From contig NZ_KK211277.1 in NCBI RefSeq assembly GCF_000621445.1, forward strand, positions 124,001-188,000: a DNA stretch of 64,000 nt, given 5' to 3'. Source of the DNA: Alkalihalobacillus bogoriensis ATCC BAA-922 (GTDB lineage Bacteria; Bacillota; Bacilli; Bacillales; Bacillaceae_F). This document shows, piece by piece, positions 56,189 through 64,000 of this stretch. The notes beneath the pieces are model-generated. The model saw only the letters and a program-made list of their open reading frames with translations. It did no database searches and was not told the DNA's origin. Position 1 is the first letter of the stretch; each line of letters begins with the position of its first letter. Made by a program: the position numbers and the translations under genes.

Positions 56189-57507
56189 CGTTTCTCTCCT
56201 TTACCAAACTCTTGAATCAATTGATGTTTCGATTCAACAAAGGATATATGTTCTTCTGTGCTTTGTTTTAAAAATGAAATAATTTGCGGATACATTCGAA
56301 TCGCTTCATCCACTTGCTTCGATGTCCCTCTTTTATAAGCCCCAATATTGATTAAATCTTCAGAGTCATAATACGAAGCTAATAACGTTCGTAATTGTTC
56401 TGCTGCATGTAAATGGTCTGGAGTAGCAATGTCGTGCATAACACGACTTACACTTCTGAGTATATTAATCGCTGGAAACTGACCTTTATTCGCTAACTTA
56501 CGGTCCAATATAAAATGACCATCTAATATCCCACGAACCGCATCTGAAATAGGTTCATTAAAATCATCTCCATCGACTAAAACGGTGTAAAATGCTGTAA
56601 TCGAACCCGTTGCATCTGTCCCTGAGCGCTCTAACAAACGGGGAAGCATCGCAAAAACAGATGGTGTATACCCTTTTGTAGTAGGGGGTTCTCCTATAGC
56701 TAAACCAATTTCTCGCTGTGCCATCGCAAATCTTGTCACTGAGTCCATCATTAAGTTCACATCTAAGCCCTGATTTCGAAAATATTCAGCAATCGCTGTT
56801 GCGGTCATGGCCCCTTTTATTCGCATTAAAGCAGGCTGGTCTGATGTAGCGACAACTAATACCGTCCGTTTTAATCCTTCTTCCCCTAGGTCACGTTCGA
56901 TAAAGTCTTTTACCTCACGACCACGCTCTCCAATTAATGCAATCACATTAATATCAGCTTCGGAGTTTTTTGTAATCATGGACAGAAGTGTACTTTTTCC
57001 GACACCACTTCCTGCAAAAATCCCGATACGCTGTCCTTTTCCAACGGTTAATAACGAATCAATCGCTCTTACTCCTAAACCCATTTGTTCTGAAATTCGC
57101 GGTCTTTTTAATGGGTTCGGCGGATTATTATCCGTCGGAAAGGAAGATAACCCTCCAGGAAGCTCTGATCCATCTAGAGGTTGTCCACACCCATCTATAA
57201 TTTTCCCAATCAAATTAGAGCCTACTTTGATCTGTAACGGCTTATTTGTCCCTTCAACTAAGCTCCCTGGAGAAATATCATTTGTTCCGTTAAGTGGCAT
57301 TAACAACACATTTTCATCACGAAAGCCAACAACTTCAGCCATCACTTTTGATTTCTTTTGCTTGCCGACATGGATATAACATAGGTCTCCGATTGAAGCT
57401 TGAGGTCCTCTTGATTCAATCGTCAATCCAACTACTCTTGTTACTTTTCCATACCATTTCAAAGAATCAATAGATTGTATTTCAGATACAACACTATGAG
57501 CGTTCAC
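56185..57507 (-). CDS. fliI: Flagellar export ATPase FliI
   Basis: A 440-residue F1-beta-like ATPase that energises flagellar export. The Walker A motif GSGVGKST is at residues 166-173. Walker B lies in LMMDSVTRFAMAQREIGLA near 255, and the type III ATPase signature PSVFAMLPRLLERSG follows. The C-terminal helical part (about 360-440) is complete. It overlaps fliH by 14 bases and fliJ by 4. Confidence 0.96.
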   Translation of the reverse strand: MNAHSVVSEIQSIDSLKWYGKVTRVVGLTIESRGPQASIGDLCYIHVGKQKKSKVMAEVVGFRDENVLLMPLNGTNDISPGSLVEGTNKPLQIKVGSNLIGKIIDGCGQPLDGSELPGGLSSFPTDNNPPNPLKRPRISEQMGLGVRAIDSLLTVGKGQRIGIFAGSGVGKSTLLSMITKNSEADINVIALIGERGREVKDFIERDLGEEGLKRTVLVVATSDQPALMRIKGAMTATAIAEYFRNQGLDVNLMMDSVTRFAMAQREIGLAIGEPPTTKGYTPSVFAMLPRLLERSGTDATGSITAFYTVLVDGDDFNEPISDAVRGILDGHFILDRKLANKGQFPAINILRSVSRVMHDIATPDHLHAAEQLRTLLASYYDSEDLINIGAYKRGTSKQVDEAIRMYPQIISFLKQSTEEHISFVESKHQLIQEFGKGEKR

Positions 57508-58291
57508 TTGTCGAAGCCTCCTTCAGTTTTTCATGAAGTCTCGCCTTTATTTCAGTAAGTTGGCTATCAACACTCGCATCGATACGACCAAATGGCGTTT
57601 CAATTATACAGCCTTGTTCATTAAGCTGAGAATCAGGATAAATATACAATTCTTGTGTTTGACTTAATAAACTACTTATCTCTTCTTTATGGGATAATGT
57701 CCGTTCATACATCACTGGGTGGATATATAAAGTTACATCTTCCCGATCTCTCACTTCTTTGATCGCTTCTTTCATAATGACCATCCATGCATCATCTAAC
57801 TGAGAAATGACACCTGGCATCATTTTTTGACAGATTGCTAAAGCAATGTCGATAATAACTGGCTCCGCCTGTTCTATTCGATTGTGATAGTCCTGCTTAG
57901 AAGCAGCAATAACCGCTTTAGCTTGCTCCAGCTCATGTTCACACGCTGCTTTTCCAGCATCTAATCCGTGTTCAAATCCTTCATTATAACCAACTTCTTG
58001 TGCTTCTCTTTGCAATTGTTCAAGTTGATCATGAACTTGTTGTTGATATACTTCGAGCTGTTGTCTTCTTTCTTCAGCTTCGCGTTCTGCATTTGCAATG
58101 ATTTCGGCTGCTTCGACTTTGGCTTGTTCAATAAGATGATTTACTTCATCTGACGAAGTGTTGTTCATTTGCTCTTGTTCATCCAACTCAAACTCTTCGG
58201 TAAACGATTGGCTTTGAATTGGTTTAATTCCTATTTGGACGACTTCTTCTTTTTTAGCATTCGTAAAAGGAGACTTAATGAGCTTAGACAA
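57494..58291 (-). CDS. fliH: Flagellar export regulator FliH
   Basis: A FliH-family stator-like protein of about 265 residues that holds FliI at the C ring. A short N-terminal FliN-binding part (LSKLIKSPFTNAK) is followed by a long coiled coil (about 45-120, many Glu, Gln and Ala) and a C-terminal globular part with VTLYIHPVMYERTL. I chose the TTG at 58291 (GGAGGAG nine bases before), which overlaps fliG by 8 bases. The frame is open to 58312, and an ATG at 58300 is too close to the Shine-Dalgarno sequence. Confidence 0.88.
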   Translation of the reverse strand: MSKLIKSPFTNAKKEEVVQIGIKPIQSQSFTEEFELDEQEQMNNTSSDEVNHLIEQAKVEAAEIIANAEREAEERRQQLEVYQQQVHDQLEQLQREAQEVGYNEGFEHGLDAGKAACEHELEQAKAVIAASKQDYHNRIEQAEPVIIDIALAICQKMMPGVISQLDDAWMVIMKEAIKEVRDREDVTLYIHPVMYERTLSHKEEISSLLSQTQELYIYPDSQLNEQGCIIETPFGRIDASVDSQLTEIKARLHEKLKEASTSERS

Positions 58292-59303
58292 TAATATCAT
58301 CTCCTCCACCACGCGCGATTACGATTTCACCTGCCTCTTCAAGACGACGAACAATCGCTACAATTCGTGACTGCGCTTCTTCTACATCTCGAAGTCTAAC
58401 CGGACCCATGAATTCCATTTCTTCTTTAAATGTATCAGCCATACGCTGAGACATATTGCTAAAGATAACTTCCTTCACTTCGTCACTTGCCACTTTAAGT
58501 GAAAGCTGTAAATCTTCATTTTCCACATCACGGATAACACGTTGAATTGAACGATTATCAAGTGTAACAATATCTTCAAAGACAAACATTCTCTTCTTAA
58601 TTTCTTCTGCAAGTTCTGGATCTTGAATTTCAAGCGCATCTAAAATCGTTCTTTCCGTACTTCGGTCAACACCATTTAACACTTCTACAACTGCTTCAAT
58701 TCCACCAGTTTCTGTGTAATCTTGCGTAACAGTCGCCGATAATTTTTGTTCAAGAATGCTTTCGACTTCATTTACTATTTCAGGCGATGTGCTATCCATT
58801 AACGCGATTCGCTTTGCAACATCTGCTTGAACCTCTTGTGGAAGCTCAGAAAGAATTTGACCGGCTTGTACTGATTCTAAATAAGACAAAATAAGAGCAA
58901 TCGTTTGTGGATGTTCATTTTGAATAAAGTTTAAAATTTGGGATGCATCTGCTTTTCTTGCAAAATCAAAAGGACGAACTTGTAAAGTCGATGTTAATCG
59001 GTTAATAATTTCCATCGCTTCGTTTTCACCTAATGCTTTTTCAAGAACATTTTTGGCATAGCCAATCCCACCTTGAGAAATATAATCTTGCGCTAATACT
59101 AATTGATGAAATTGCTCGACGATTTCTTCCTTTGTGTTGCTTTCCACCTTGCGAACATTCGCAATTTCCAAAGTTAATTTTTCAATCTCTTCTTCACTTA
59201 AATGTTTATATACTTGTGCAGAAACATCTGGCCCTAATGAAATTAGGAGGATAGCCGCTTTTTGTTTGCCAGATAGTTTCGAATTTTTCTTTGTGTCCTT
59301 CAA
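58284..59303 (-). CDS. fliG: Flagellar motor switch protein FliG
   Basis: A 339-residue C-ring protein that contacts the MS ring, FliM and the stators. The N-terminal domain begins SGKQKAAILLISLGPDVSAQ. The middle domain has the EHPQT motif (NFIQNEHPQTIALILSYL), and the C-terminal torque helix lies near 280-300 (VASDEVKEVIFSNMSQRM). All three ARM-type domains are present. It is followed by fliH with an overlap. Confidence 0.96.
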   Translation of the reverse strand: MKDTKKNSKLSGKQKAAILLISLGPDVSAQVYKHLSEEEIEKLTLEIANVRKVESNTKEEIVEQFHQLVLAQDYISQGGIGYAKNVLEKALGENEAMEIINRLTSTLQVRPFDFARKADASQILNFIQNEHPQTIALILSYLESVQAGQILSELPQEVQADVAKRIALMDSTSPEIVNEVESILEQKLSATVTQDYTETGGIEAVVEVLNGVDRSTERTILDALEIQDPELAEEIKKRMFVFEDIVTLDNRSIQRVIRDVENEDLQLSLKVASDEVKEVIFSNMSQRMADTFKEEMEFMGPVRLRDVEEAQSRIVAIVRRLEEAGEIVIARGGGDDIIV

Positions 59304-59315
59304 CTGCTTTCCCTC

Positions 59316-60905
59316 CTAATCTTCAGTTAACCAAGTTCGAACTAGTTTTGCGAAATCATCTGGTTTGTCTTTCGCTAATTTCTCTAATTGTTTTCGTTTT
59401 ACCGCCATCTCACTATCATCATCATTTGGTAAATCAGGTATCTCTCTTGCCATAGTTGGCGGAACATCAACTTCTTCTGTTTCTTCTTGAACTGCTTTTT
59501 TACGACGAACAAGTAATATTACTAATAAAACGATAATCGCTACAAGCACGCCGCCAACAACATACATCCATGTCGGGATCATTGGCTGAACAACAGGTTC
59601 CATTACCGGCTTCCCATTAAATGGTTGTGCTGATACGAATATTTTTTGGTTTATTTCATCATCTGTTAAATTATCTGCGATATTGCTATCAATACTTGTA
59701 CGAACTATCGTACCTAAAATCTGTTGAATATCATTAATTCGTTCTTGCGGTAAAGATAATGGGTCCTCAGGATTTGGCGGTTCTACCATGACTTGTAAGC
59801 CGATATCTCTTATACGATACGGGCTTTCAACGATATCACGGCGAATTCGATTCACATCATTGTTAATTCGTTCTTCAATTCTTTCATAATCACCTACGCC
59901 ACCACCAATAACTCCTGGATAATTCGGAATGCCCTCACCAACTCCAGCAATTCCTCCTTCACCCATGTCTTCTCCTGAGTACGTTTCCGTTACTCGCTCT
60001 ATACTTACAGCTAATCCAGCCATGTTTTCTTCATCTACTGGTGAAACTAAATCTTCTTGTCGATTTTCTTGAGTAAAATCAATATCCGTTGAGACAGAAA
60101 CCAATACTTTATCATGACCCATTATCGTCCCAAGCATTTGTTGTAGTTGACGTTGAATGTCTTGCTCAACATCACGTTTGATTGAACGTTGTTGCTCATA
60201 CGCTGTAAGTGAAGAACCGACAGCTGAATCATCTAAATACTCAAGGTGTTCAAACATTTGGTTCATAATCACAATATTTTCAATAGGAAGATTTGGTACA
60301 CTTTTAGATACTAAATGGTAAAGTGCACGAATTTGCTTAGCATCCATTTGATATCCTGGAGCTGTGTTAACAACAATGGATGCAGATGCCGCATTCGGTG
60401 TGTCTGTGACCCATAAGCTTTCTTCTGGTAATGTAATCATGACATTGGCACTAGAAACGCCATCGACATTTCGAATTAAGTTTCCTAATTCCGTTTGAAT
60501 GGCGGCTCTTTCTACAACCGAAAATTCATTATCGGTCATCCCAAATCCCATACCATCTTTAAACGTCCCATAATCAATACTTCCACTATGTGGAATTCCT
60601 TCAGCTGCTAATTCTACTTTTAATGTGTCAACCATTGTCTCTGGTACACTAATTGTTGTCCCATTATGTGAAATTTGTGACTGAACCCCTCTGGCATCAA
60701 GCGTCTCCTTAATTTGACCAGTTTCTTGTACAGTTAAATTACTGTATAGGGGCACAAAGTTTGAACGGGTTCCAAAAAAAGCTAGTAAACCAAATAATAA
60801 AAGTAATACTGCAACTGAACCGATCATCATTCCTTTTTGACTCGTCGTTCTACTTTTCCAAAAAGTCCCTATTTTTTCTTTATATAATGTAAGATTCTCG
60901 TTCAT
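59316..60905 (-). CDS. fliF: Flagellar MS-ring protein FliF
   Basis: A 529-residue protein with two membrane segments (about 26-46 and 446-468) flanking the large ring-building domain. It shows LYSNLTVQETGQIKETLDARG near 53, NVMITLPEESLWVTDTPNAA (in parts) and PNLPIENIVIMNQMF. The C-terminal tail (about 495-529), which binds FliG, ends KLVRTWLTED. It follows fliE by 47 bases. Confidence 0.96.
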   Translation of the reverse strand: MNENLTLYKEKIGTFWKSRTTSQKGMMIGSVAVLLLLFGLLAFFGTRSNFVPLYSNLTVQETGQIKETLDARGVQSQISHNGTTISVPETMVDTLKVELAAEGIPHSGSIDYGTFKDGMGFGMTDNEFSVVERAAIQTELGNLIRNVDGVSSANVMITLPEESLWVTDTPNAASASIVVNTAPGYQMDAKQIRALYHLVSKSVPNLPIENIVIMNQMFEHLEYLDDSAVGSSLTAYEQQRSIKRDVEQDIQRQLQQMLGTIMGHDKVLVSVSTDIDFTQENRQEDLVSPVDEENMAGLAVSIERVTETYSGEDMGEGGIAGVGEGIPNYPGVIGGGVGDYERIEERINNDVNRIRRDIVESPYRIRDIGLQVMVEPPNPEDPLSLPQERINDIQQILGTIVRTSIDSNIADNLTDDEINQKIFVSAQPFNGKPVMEPVVQPMIPTWMYVVGGVLVAIIVLLVILLVRRKKAVQEETEEVDVPPTMAREIPDLPNDDDSEMAVKRKQLEKLAKDKPDDFAKLVRTWLTED

Positions 60906-60952
60906 GTGCCCTCCTAGCTAAAACCATGTCAATGTTGTAAACTCACTTGATT

Positions 60953-61249
60953 TTATACTTGCATTCTCATTACTTCTTGATATGCTTCAATCACTTTATT
61001 TCGAACTTCTATTGTCGCCTGTAATGTTAAGGAAGCTTTTTGTCCTGTAATCATTACATTGTGCAGGTCATCAATTTCGCCTCTAGCTAAAGCTTCGGTC
61101 GCTTTAGCTGATTCATTTTGCACTTTATTTACATTTTGAAGTGCATCACTTAGCGCTTGCTTAAATTTATTATGAGCCTCTGCAGGTGTTTGTTTCACTT
61201 CTAAACTACGTGGCAATATAAACGGTGATTGAATTTTATTTATGTCCAT
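60953..61249 (-). CDS. fliE: Flagellar MS-ring/rod adaptor FliE
   Basis: A 98-residue helical protein joining the MS ring to the rod. The family signature is near the C-terminus: VMITGQKASLTLQATIEVRN and KVIEAYQEVMRMQV (quoted in parts). It is exported early through the flagellar apparatus. It lies between flgC and fliF, as in other fla operons. Confidence 0.95.
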   Translation of the reverse strand: MDINKIQSPFILPRSLEVKQTPAEAHNKFKQALSDALQNVNKVQNESAKATEALARGEIDDLHNVMITGQKASLTLQATIEVRNKVIEAYQEVMRMQV

Positions 61250-61270
61250 GATTTACCCTCTCTTTATCTG

Positions 61271-61723
61271 TTAACGCCCAATTTCTAGGGCTTTCATTAA
61301 CATATTTTTCGTTGCATTTAATGTTGTTACATTCGCTTCGTACGATCGTGTCGCACTCATCAAATCAACCGTTTCCTTTAATGGATCAACGTTTGGTAAT
61401 TGAACATATCCTTCTGCATTCGCATCTGGATGAAATGGGTCGTACACTAGCTTAAATGGAGATTGGTCTTCAACAATTCTTGAGACTTTAACACCTTCAC
61501 CAGCTTGATTACTTTTTCCCATCGCTTTTTGTAAGTGAGAAGAAAAGTGTTGTTGGTTCGGTTGTAGCACAACCATCTTCCTACGATAGGGCTGCCACTC
61601 TCCATTTACAAAATTTGCTCGTGTTGTATCTGCATTCGCCATGTTTGATGACACAACATCCATTCTCAAACGTTGAGCCGTTAAAGCTGAAGCTGTTGTA
61701 TTAAACCCACTAAAAATCGTCAT
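61271..61723 (-). CDS. flgC: Flagellar proximal rod protein FlgC
   Basis: A 150-residue rod protein. The N-terminal D0 motif is FNTTASALTAQRLRMDVVSS, then NMANADTT. The C-terminal D0 part reads VDLMSATRSYEANVTTLNAT, followed by KNMLMKALEIGR. It forms part of the proximal rod with FlgB. It starts 2 bases after flgB. Confidence 0.96.
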   Translation of the reverse strand: MTIFSGFNTTASALTAQRLRMDVVSSNMANADTTRANFVNGEWQPYRRKMVVLQPNQQHFSSHLQKAMGKSNQAGEGVKVSRIVEDQSPFKLVYDPFHPDANAEGYVQLPNVDPLKETVDLMSATRSYEANVTTLNATKNMLMKALEIGR

Positions 61724-61725
61724 CC

Positions 61726-62127
61726 CTATCTACCTCCTTTTATAACCGTCTCAAGGCTTTTAAATCTACCATTCAAGCGGTCAATTAACGCATTATAATA
61801 GATTTGGTTTTTGGCAAGCTCTGCCATTTCATGGTCAATGTCTACATTATTCAAATTGTGATTGTACATCGTTTTGTTATTGGTCGTGACAAATGCTTGT
61901 CTTTGCTTTCCTGTACTAAATTCGACATGTCGATGGTCCGTTCGATTTGCGTTAAAAGAACTATTTTCCAACTCTCGATTTAATGTATGTTTAAATTCGA
62001 CATTTTTTGCTTTGTAGTTCGGTGTATCGACATTTGCGATATTATTTGCGATTGTTTTTTGTCGTAAAGCTGAGCCATCAATGGCTTTCTCAAGTGTATG
62101 AAATGCAGAACTCGAGAAAAGATTCAT
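61726..62127 (-). CDS. flgB: Flagellar proximal rod protein FlgB
   Basis: A 133-residue rod protein and the first gene of the fla/che operon. It shows FHTLEKAIDGSALRQKTIAN, then NIANVDTPNYKAK, and a C-terminal NVDIDHEMAELAKNQIYYNA. The ATG at 62127 follows GAAAGGGTGAATAAAT. The 335-bp AT-rich gap upstream should contain the operon promoter. Confidence 0.96.
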   Translation of the reverse strand: MNLFSSSAFHTLEKAIDGSALRQKTIANNIANVDTPNYKAKNVEFKHTLNRELENSSFNANRTDHRHVEFSTGKQRQAFVTTNNKTMYNHNLNNVDIDHEMAELAKNQIYYNALIDRLNGRFKSLETVIKGGR

Positions 62128-62225
62128 ATTTATTCACCCTTTCACTAAATTACATCATCAAAACTTTTAGACTAAAGTCTTAGCTAACTTTATCGAATTA
62201 TGTTGAATGATGTAATCGCATGTCT

Positions 62226-62231
62226 ATTATA
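62226..62231 (-). promoter_or_regulatory. Candidate -10 of the fla/che operon promoter
   Basis: A perfect TATAAT lies about 95 bases before the flgB start codon in an AT-rich stretch. The best -35 at 17-18 bp spacing is poor (ATTATT), so the promoter may depend on an activator, or this may be chance in AT-rich DNA. Confidence 0.3.
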
Positions 62232-62411
62232 ATATATAATTCCTAAAAAATAATTAATAATTAATTCCTTTTTTCATGTTTTTTTACATTTTTTTATTTA
62301 TGTTCTTTTATTTCTCCTACGATTGTCATGTATCAATAGTAAACTAAAATATATCATACTATGAAGGAAGCTTTTGATCTACAACTATTTAAAAAAAAAC
62401 GAAAAAAAAGT

Positions 62412-62452
62412 CGAAAAAACACCGTTCCTGTTACCTTGGAACGGTGTTTTTT
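62412..62452 (-). terminator. codY terminator
   Basis: A perfect stem of about 14 bp (62414-62428 with 62439-62452, core ACACCGTTCC/GGAACGGTGT) is followed by TTTTTTCG on the minus strand. It starts 10 bases after the codY stop and separates the codY operon from the fla/che region. Confidence 0.92.
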
Positions 62453-62462
62453 CCTAAAATTG

Positions 62463-63242
62463 TTAATTTGTTTTTAATTTTTCTAGTTCTGCTAAAAATT
62501 TATCGTTCAAAACCTTTATATATGTGCCTTTCATTCCGAGTGACCTTGATTCAATCACACCAGCACTTTCTAATTTTCGTAAGGCATTGACGATAACCGA
62601 ACGCGTAATCCCAACTCGGTCTGCAATTTTGCTTGCAACAAGCAAGCCTTCTTTTCCATCTAATTCTTCAAAAATATGCTCAACAGCTTCTAATTCACTA
62701 TACGATAACGATGAAATCGCCATTTGAACAACAGCTTTACTTCTTGCTTCCTCTTCAATTTCTTGAGTTTTTTCATGTGAAATTTCCATTCCTACAACTG
62801 TAGCTCCATATTCAGCTAAGATTAAATCATCATTATTAAAGGAATCATTTAATCTCGCTAATATTAATGTTCCTAATCTTTGTCCTCCACCAAGGATAGG
62901 AACAATTGTCGTTAAACCTGTAGAAAATAAATCTTTATTCTCAACGGGAAATGCTGTGTATTCACTATTAATATCTAAATTAGCACTTGTTTCATCTAAT
63001 TTAAATAAATTCGTTGTATACACTTCCGGAAATTGGCGTTCCTCTAACATTTTCTTCATTCTTTCATTTTCGATTTCTTGTTTAATCGCAAATCCTAATA
63101 ATTTCCCACGACGACTAACAACAAAAATATTGGCACTTATAACATCACGTAACGTTTCCGCCATATCTCTAAAATTCACGTGTTGTCCGCCTGATTTTTG
63201 TAACATTTCATTAATTTTTCTCGTTCTTGATAATAAATCCAT
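62463..63242 (-). CDS. codY: GTP- and branched-chain-amino-acid-sensing repressor CodY
   Basis: A 259-residue global regulator. The N-terminal GAF domain (about 1-155) binds isoleucine, leucine and valine. The C-terminal winged helix (about 185-255) shows [20 protein letters not shown], then [19 protein letters not shown]. The ATG at 63242 follows AACTAGGAGGAAAAACG and gives exactly the usual 259 residues; the longer reading to 63263 is not used. It follows hslU by 22 bases, as in the codV-hslV-hslU-codY operon. Confidence 0.97.
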   Translation of the reverse strand: MDLLSRTRKINEMLQKSGGQHVNFRDMAETLRDVISANIFVVSRRGKLLGFAIKQEIENERMKKMLEERQFPEVYTTNLFKLDETSANLDINSEYTAFPVENKDLFSTGLTTIVPILGGGQRLGTLILARLNDSFNNDDLILAEYGATVVGMEISHEKTQEIEEEARSKAVVQMAISSLSYSELEAVEHIFEELDGKEGLLVASKIADRVGITRSVIVNALRKLESAGVIESRSLGMKGTYIKVLNDKFLAELEKLKTN

Positions 63243-63264
63243 CGTTTTTCCTCCTAGTTTCATC

Positions 63265-64000
63265 CTACAAAATATACTGGCTTAAATCTCTGTTTTTAGC
63301 AATCGATGCTAATTTTTCTTCTACATACTGTGGTGTAATTTTAATTTCTGCTAAGTTAATATCAGGTGCTTCGAAAGATAAATCCTCCAACAGCTTTTCT
63401 AATAACGTATGAAGCCGTCGTGCGCCTATGTTTTCTGTATCTTGATTTACATCCGTTGCAATTGTCGCAATCTTATGAATAGCATCGTCAGAAAATTCTA
63501 CTTTTATACCTTCTGTTTCTAATAGAGCTGTATATTGCTTTATTAATGCATTATTCGGTTCAATTAAGATTCGTTTAAAGTCATCAACTGTTAGATTTGA
63601 TAACTCCACTCGAATCGGGAAACGCCCTTGCAATTCCGGAATTAAATCTGACGGTTTTGCCATATGAAACGCTCCAGCAGCAATAAATAAAATGTGATCC
63701 GTACGAACTGGCCCATATTTCGTAACAACCGTTGAACCTTCGACAATTGGAAGAATATCTCGTTGTACCCCTTCTCTAGATACATCGGCAGAATTTTGAT
63801 TTTTTCCTGCCACTTTATCAATTTCATCAATAAAAATAATTCCTAATTGTTCTGCACGGTTTACAGCATCCTGTGTGACTTCATCCATATCAATGAGTTT
63901 TTGTGCTTCTTCATCCGTTAATACTTTTCTAGCTTCAGCAACAGTTAACTTACGTTTCTTCTTTCGCTTCGGCATCATTCCACCTAACATATCTTGCATA
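63265..64000 (-). CDS. hslU: ATP-dependent protease ATPase subunit HslU (ClpY), C-terminal part
   Basis: The gene runs off the right edge; about 245 C-terminal residues are visible. The Walker B motif [13 protein letters not shown] is near the middle of the AAA+ module, followed by the sensor-1 region ([20 protein letters not shown]) and arginine-finger region ([11 protein letters not shown]). The sensor-2/C-terminal domain reads [21 protein letters not shown] (in part), and the tail YIL, which opens HslV, is intact. The protein unfolds substrates for the HslV (CodW) peptidase. Confidence 0.95.
   Translation of the reverse strand, partial: MQDMLGGMMPKRKKKRKLTVAEARKVLTDEEAQKLIDMDEVTQDAVNRAEQLGIIFIDEIDKVAGKNQNSADVSREGVQRDILPIVEGSTVVTKYGPVRTDHILFIAAGAFHMAKPSDLIPELQGRFPIRVELSNLTVDDFKRILIEPNNALIKQYTALLETEGIKVEFSDDAIHKIATIATDVNQDTENIGARRLHTLLEKLLEDLSFEAPDINLAEIKITPQYVEEKLASIAKNRDLSQYIL

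Larger units (their letters stand above)
62128..62462. other. 335-bp AT-rich region between codY and flgB
   Basis: No gene is visible. It holds the codY terminator (62414-62452) and, nearer flgB, a minus-strand TATAAT (62226-62231) without a good -35. A small palindrome AGACTAAAGTCT lies at about 62170-62181. The B. subtilis fla/che operon is driven by sigma-A and sigma-D promoters here. I found no convincing sigma-D site (TAAA, about 15 bp, GCCGATAT). CodY, encoded just upstream, is known to repress the B. subtilis fla/che promoter, but I could not mark a clear CodY box. Confidence 0.55.

Noticed and set aside
56807-57379. 190-codon open frame on the plus strand
   Set aside because: It lies wholly antisense to fliI, a highly conserved gene, has no recognisable domain and no clear ribosome binding site. 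It reflects codon bias on the opposite strand.
62128-62462. Sigma-D promoter or CodY box before flgB
   Set aside because: Both are expected from B. subtilis, but no stretch matched TAAA-N15-GCCGATAT or the CodY consensus well enough to annotate.
1-64000. Prophage, insertion sequence, CRISPR array, tRNA or rRNA genes
   Set aside because: I saw no integrase or transposase, no regularly spaced repeats, and no tRNA- or rRNA-like sequences. All gene content is conserved chromosomal backbone.

Overview
The window is a piece of the chromosomal backbone of an AT-rich Gram-positive endospore former of the family Bacillaceae. Gene order follows the pnpA to fla/che region of Bacillus subtilis almost gene for gene. 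Sporulation genes (spoIIIE, dpaAB, ymxH), Gram-positive-type polC, RNase J, CodY and a CheC/CheD/FliY chemotaxis set all support this. The species cannot be named from the sequence alone. Every convincing gene lies on the minus strand, so the order of transcription runs from position 64000 down to position 1. I see no phage, insertion sequence, CRISPR array, tRNA or rRNA.

In transcription order: the 3' part of hslU (clpY) and then codY close a codV-hslVU-codY type operon, which ends in a strong terminator (62414-62452). A roughly 335-bp AT-rich gap follows. Then comes a fla/che operon of about 27 kb: flgB-flgC-fliE-fliF-fliG-fliH-fliI-fliJ-ylxF-fliK-flgD-(TIGR02530-like gene)-flgE-swrD-fliL-fliM-fliY-cheY-fliO-fliP-fliQ-fliR-flhB-flhA-flhF-flhG-cheB-cheC-cheD-(109-aa membrane protein)-sigD-fapA-(100-aa charged protein)-swrB. 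It encodes the basal body, C ring, type III export apparatus, hook, placement proteins, some chemotaxis proteins and the motility sigma factor. cheA and cheW, which lie between cheB and cheC in B. subtilis, are missing here: only 32 bp separate cheB from cheC.

Next are the translation and envelope genes rpsB-tsf-pyrH-frr, then uppS-cdsA-dxr-rseP-proS-polC, then rimP-nusA-rnpM-ylxQ-infB-ylxP-rbfA, then truB-ribF, rpsO and pnp. After these come ylxY, mlpA and ymxH; a repeat-bearing intergenic island (about 8670-9140); the dipicolinate synthase genes dpaA-dpaB behind a good sigma-K promoter match; asd-dapG-dapA for the aspartate/diaminopimelate pathway that supplies dipicolinate synthase and peptidoglycan; and finally rnjB, tepA, ylzJ and the start of spoIIIE.

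No wholly new multi-gene system was found. The points most worth checking are a hairpin placed exactly between the Shine-Dalgarno sequence and the start codon of swrD, the loss or relocation of cheA-cheW, two uncharacterised small genes beside sigD, inverted repeats in the rpsB and rpsO leaders, and two palindromic intergenic repeats (8814-8970 and 26195-26233).
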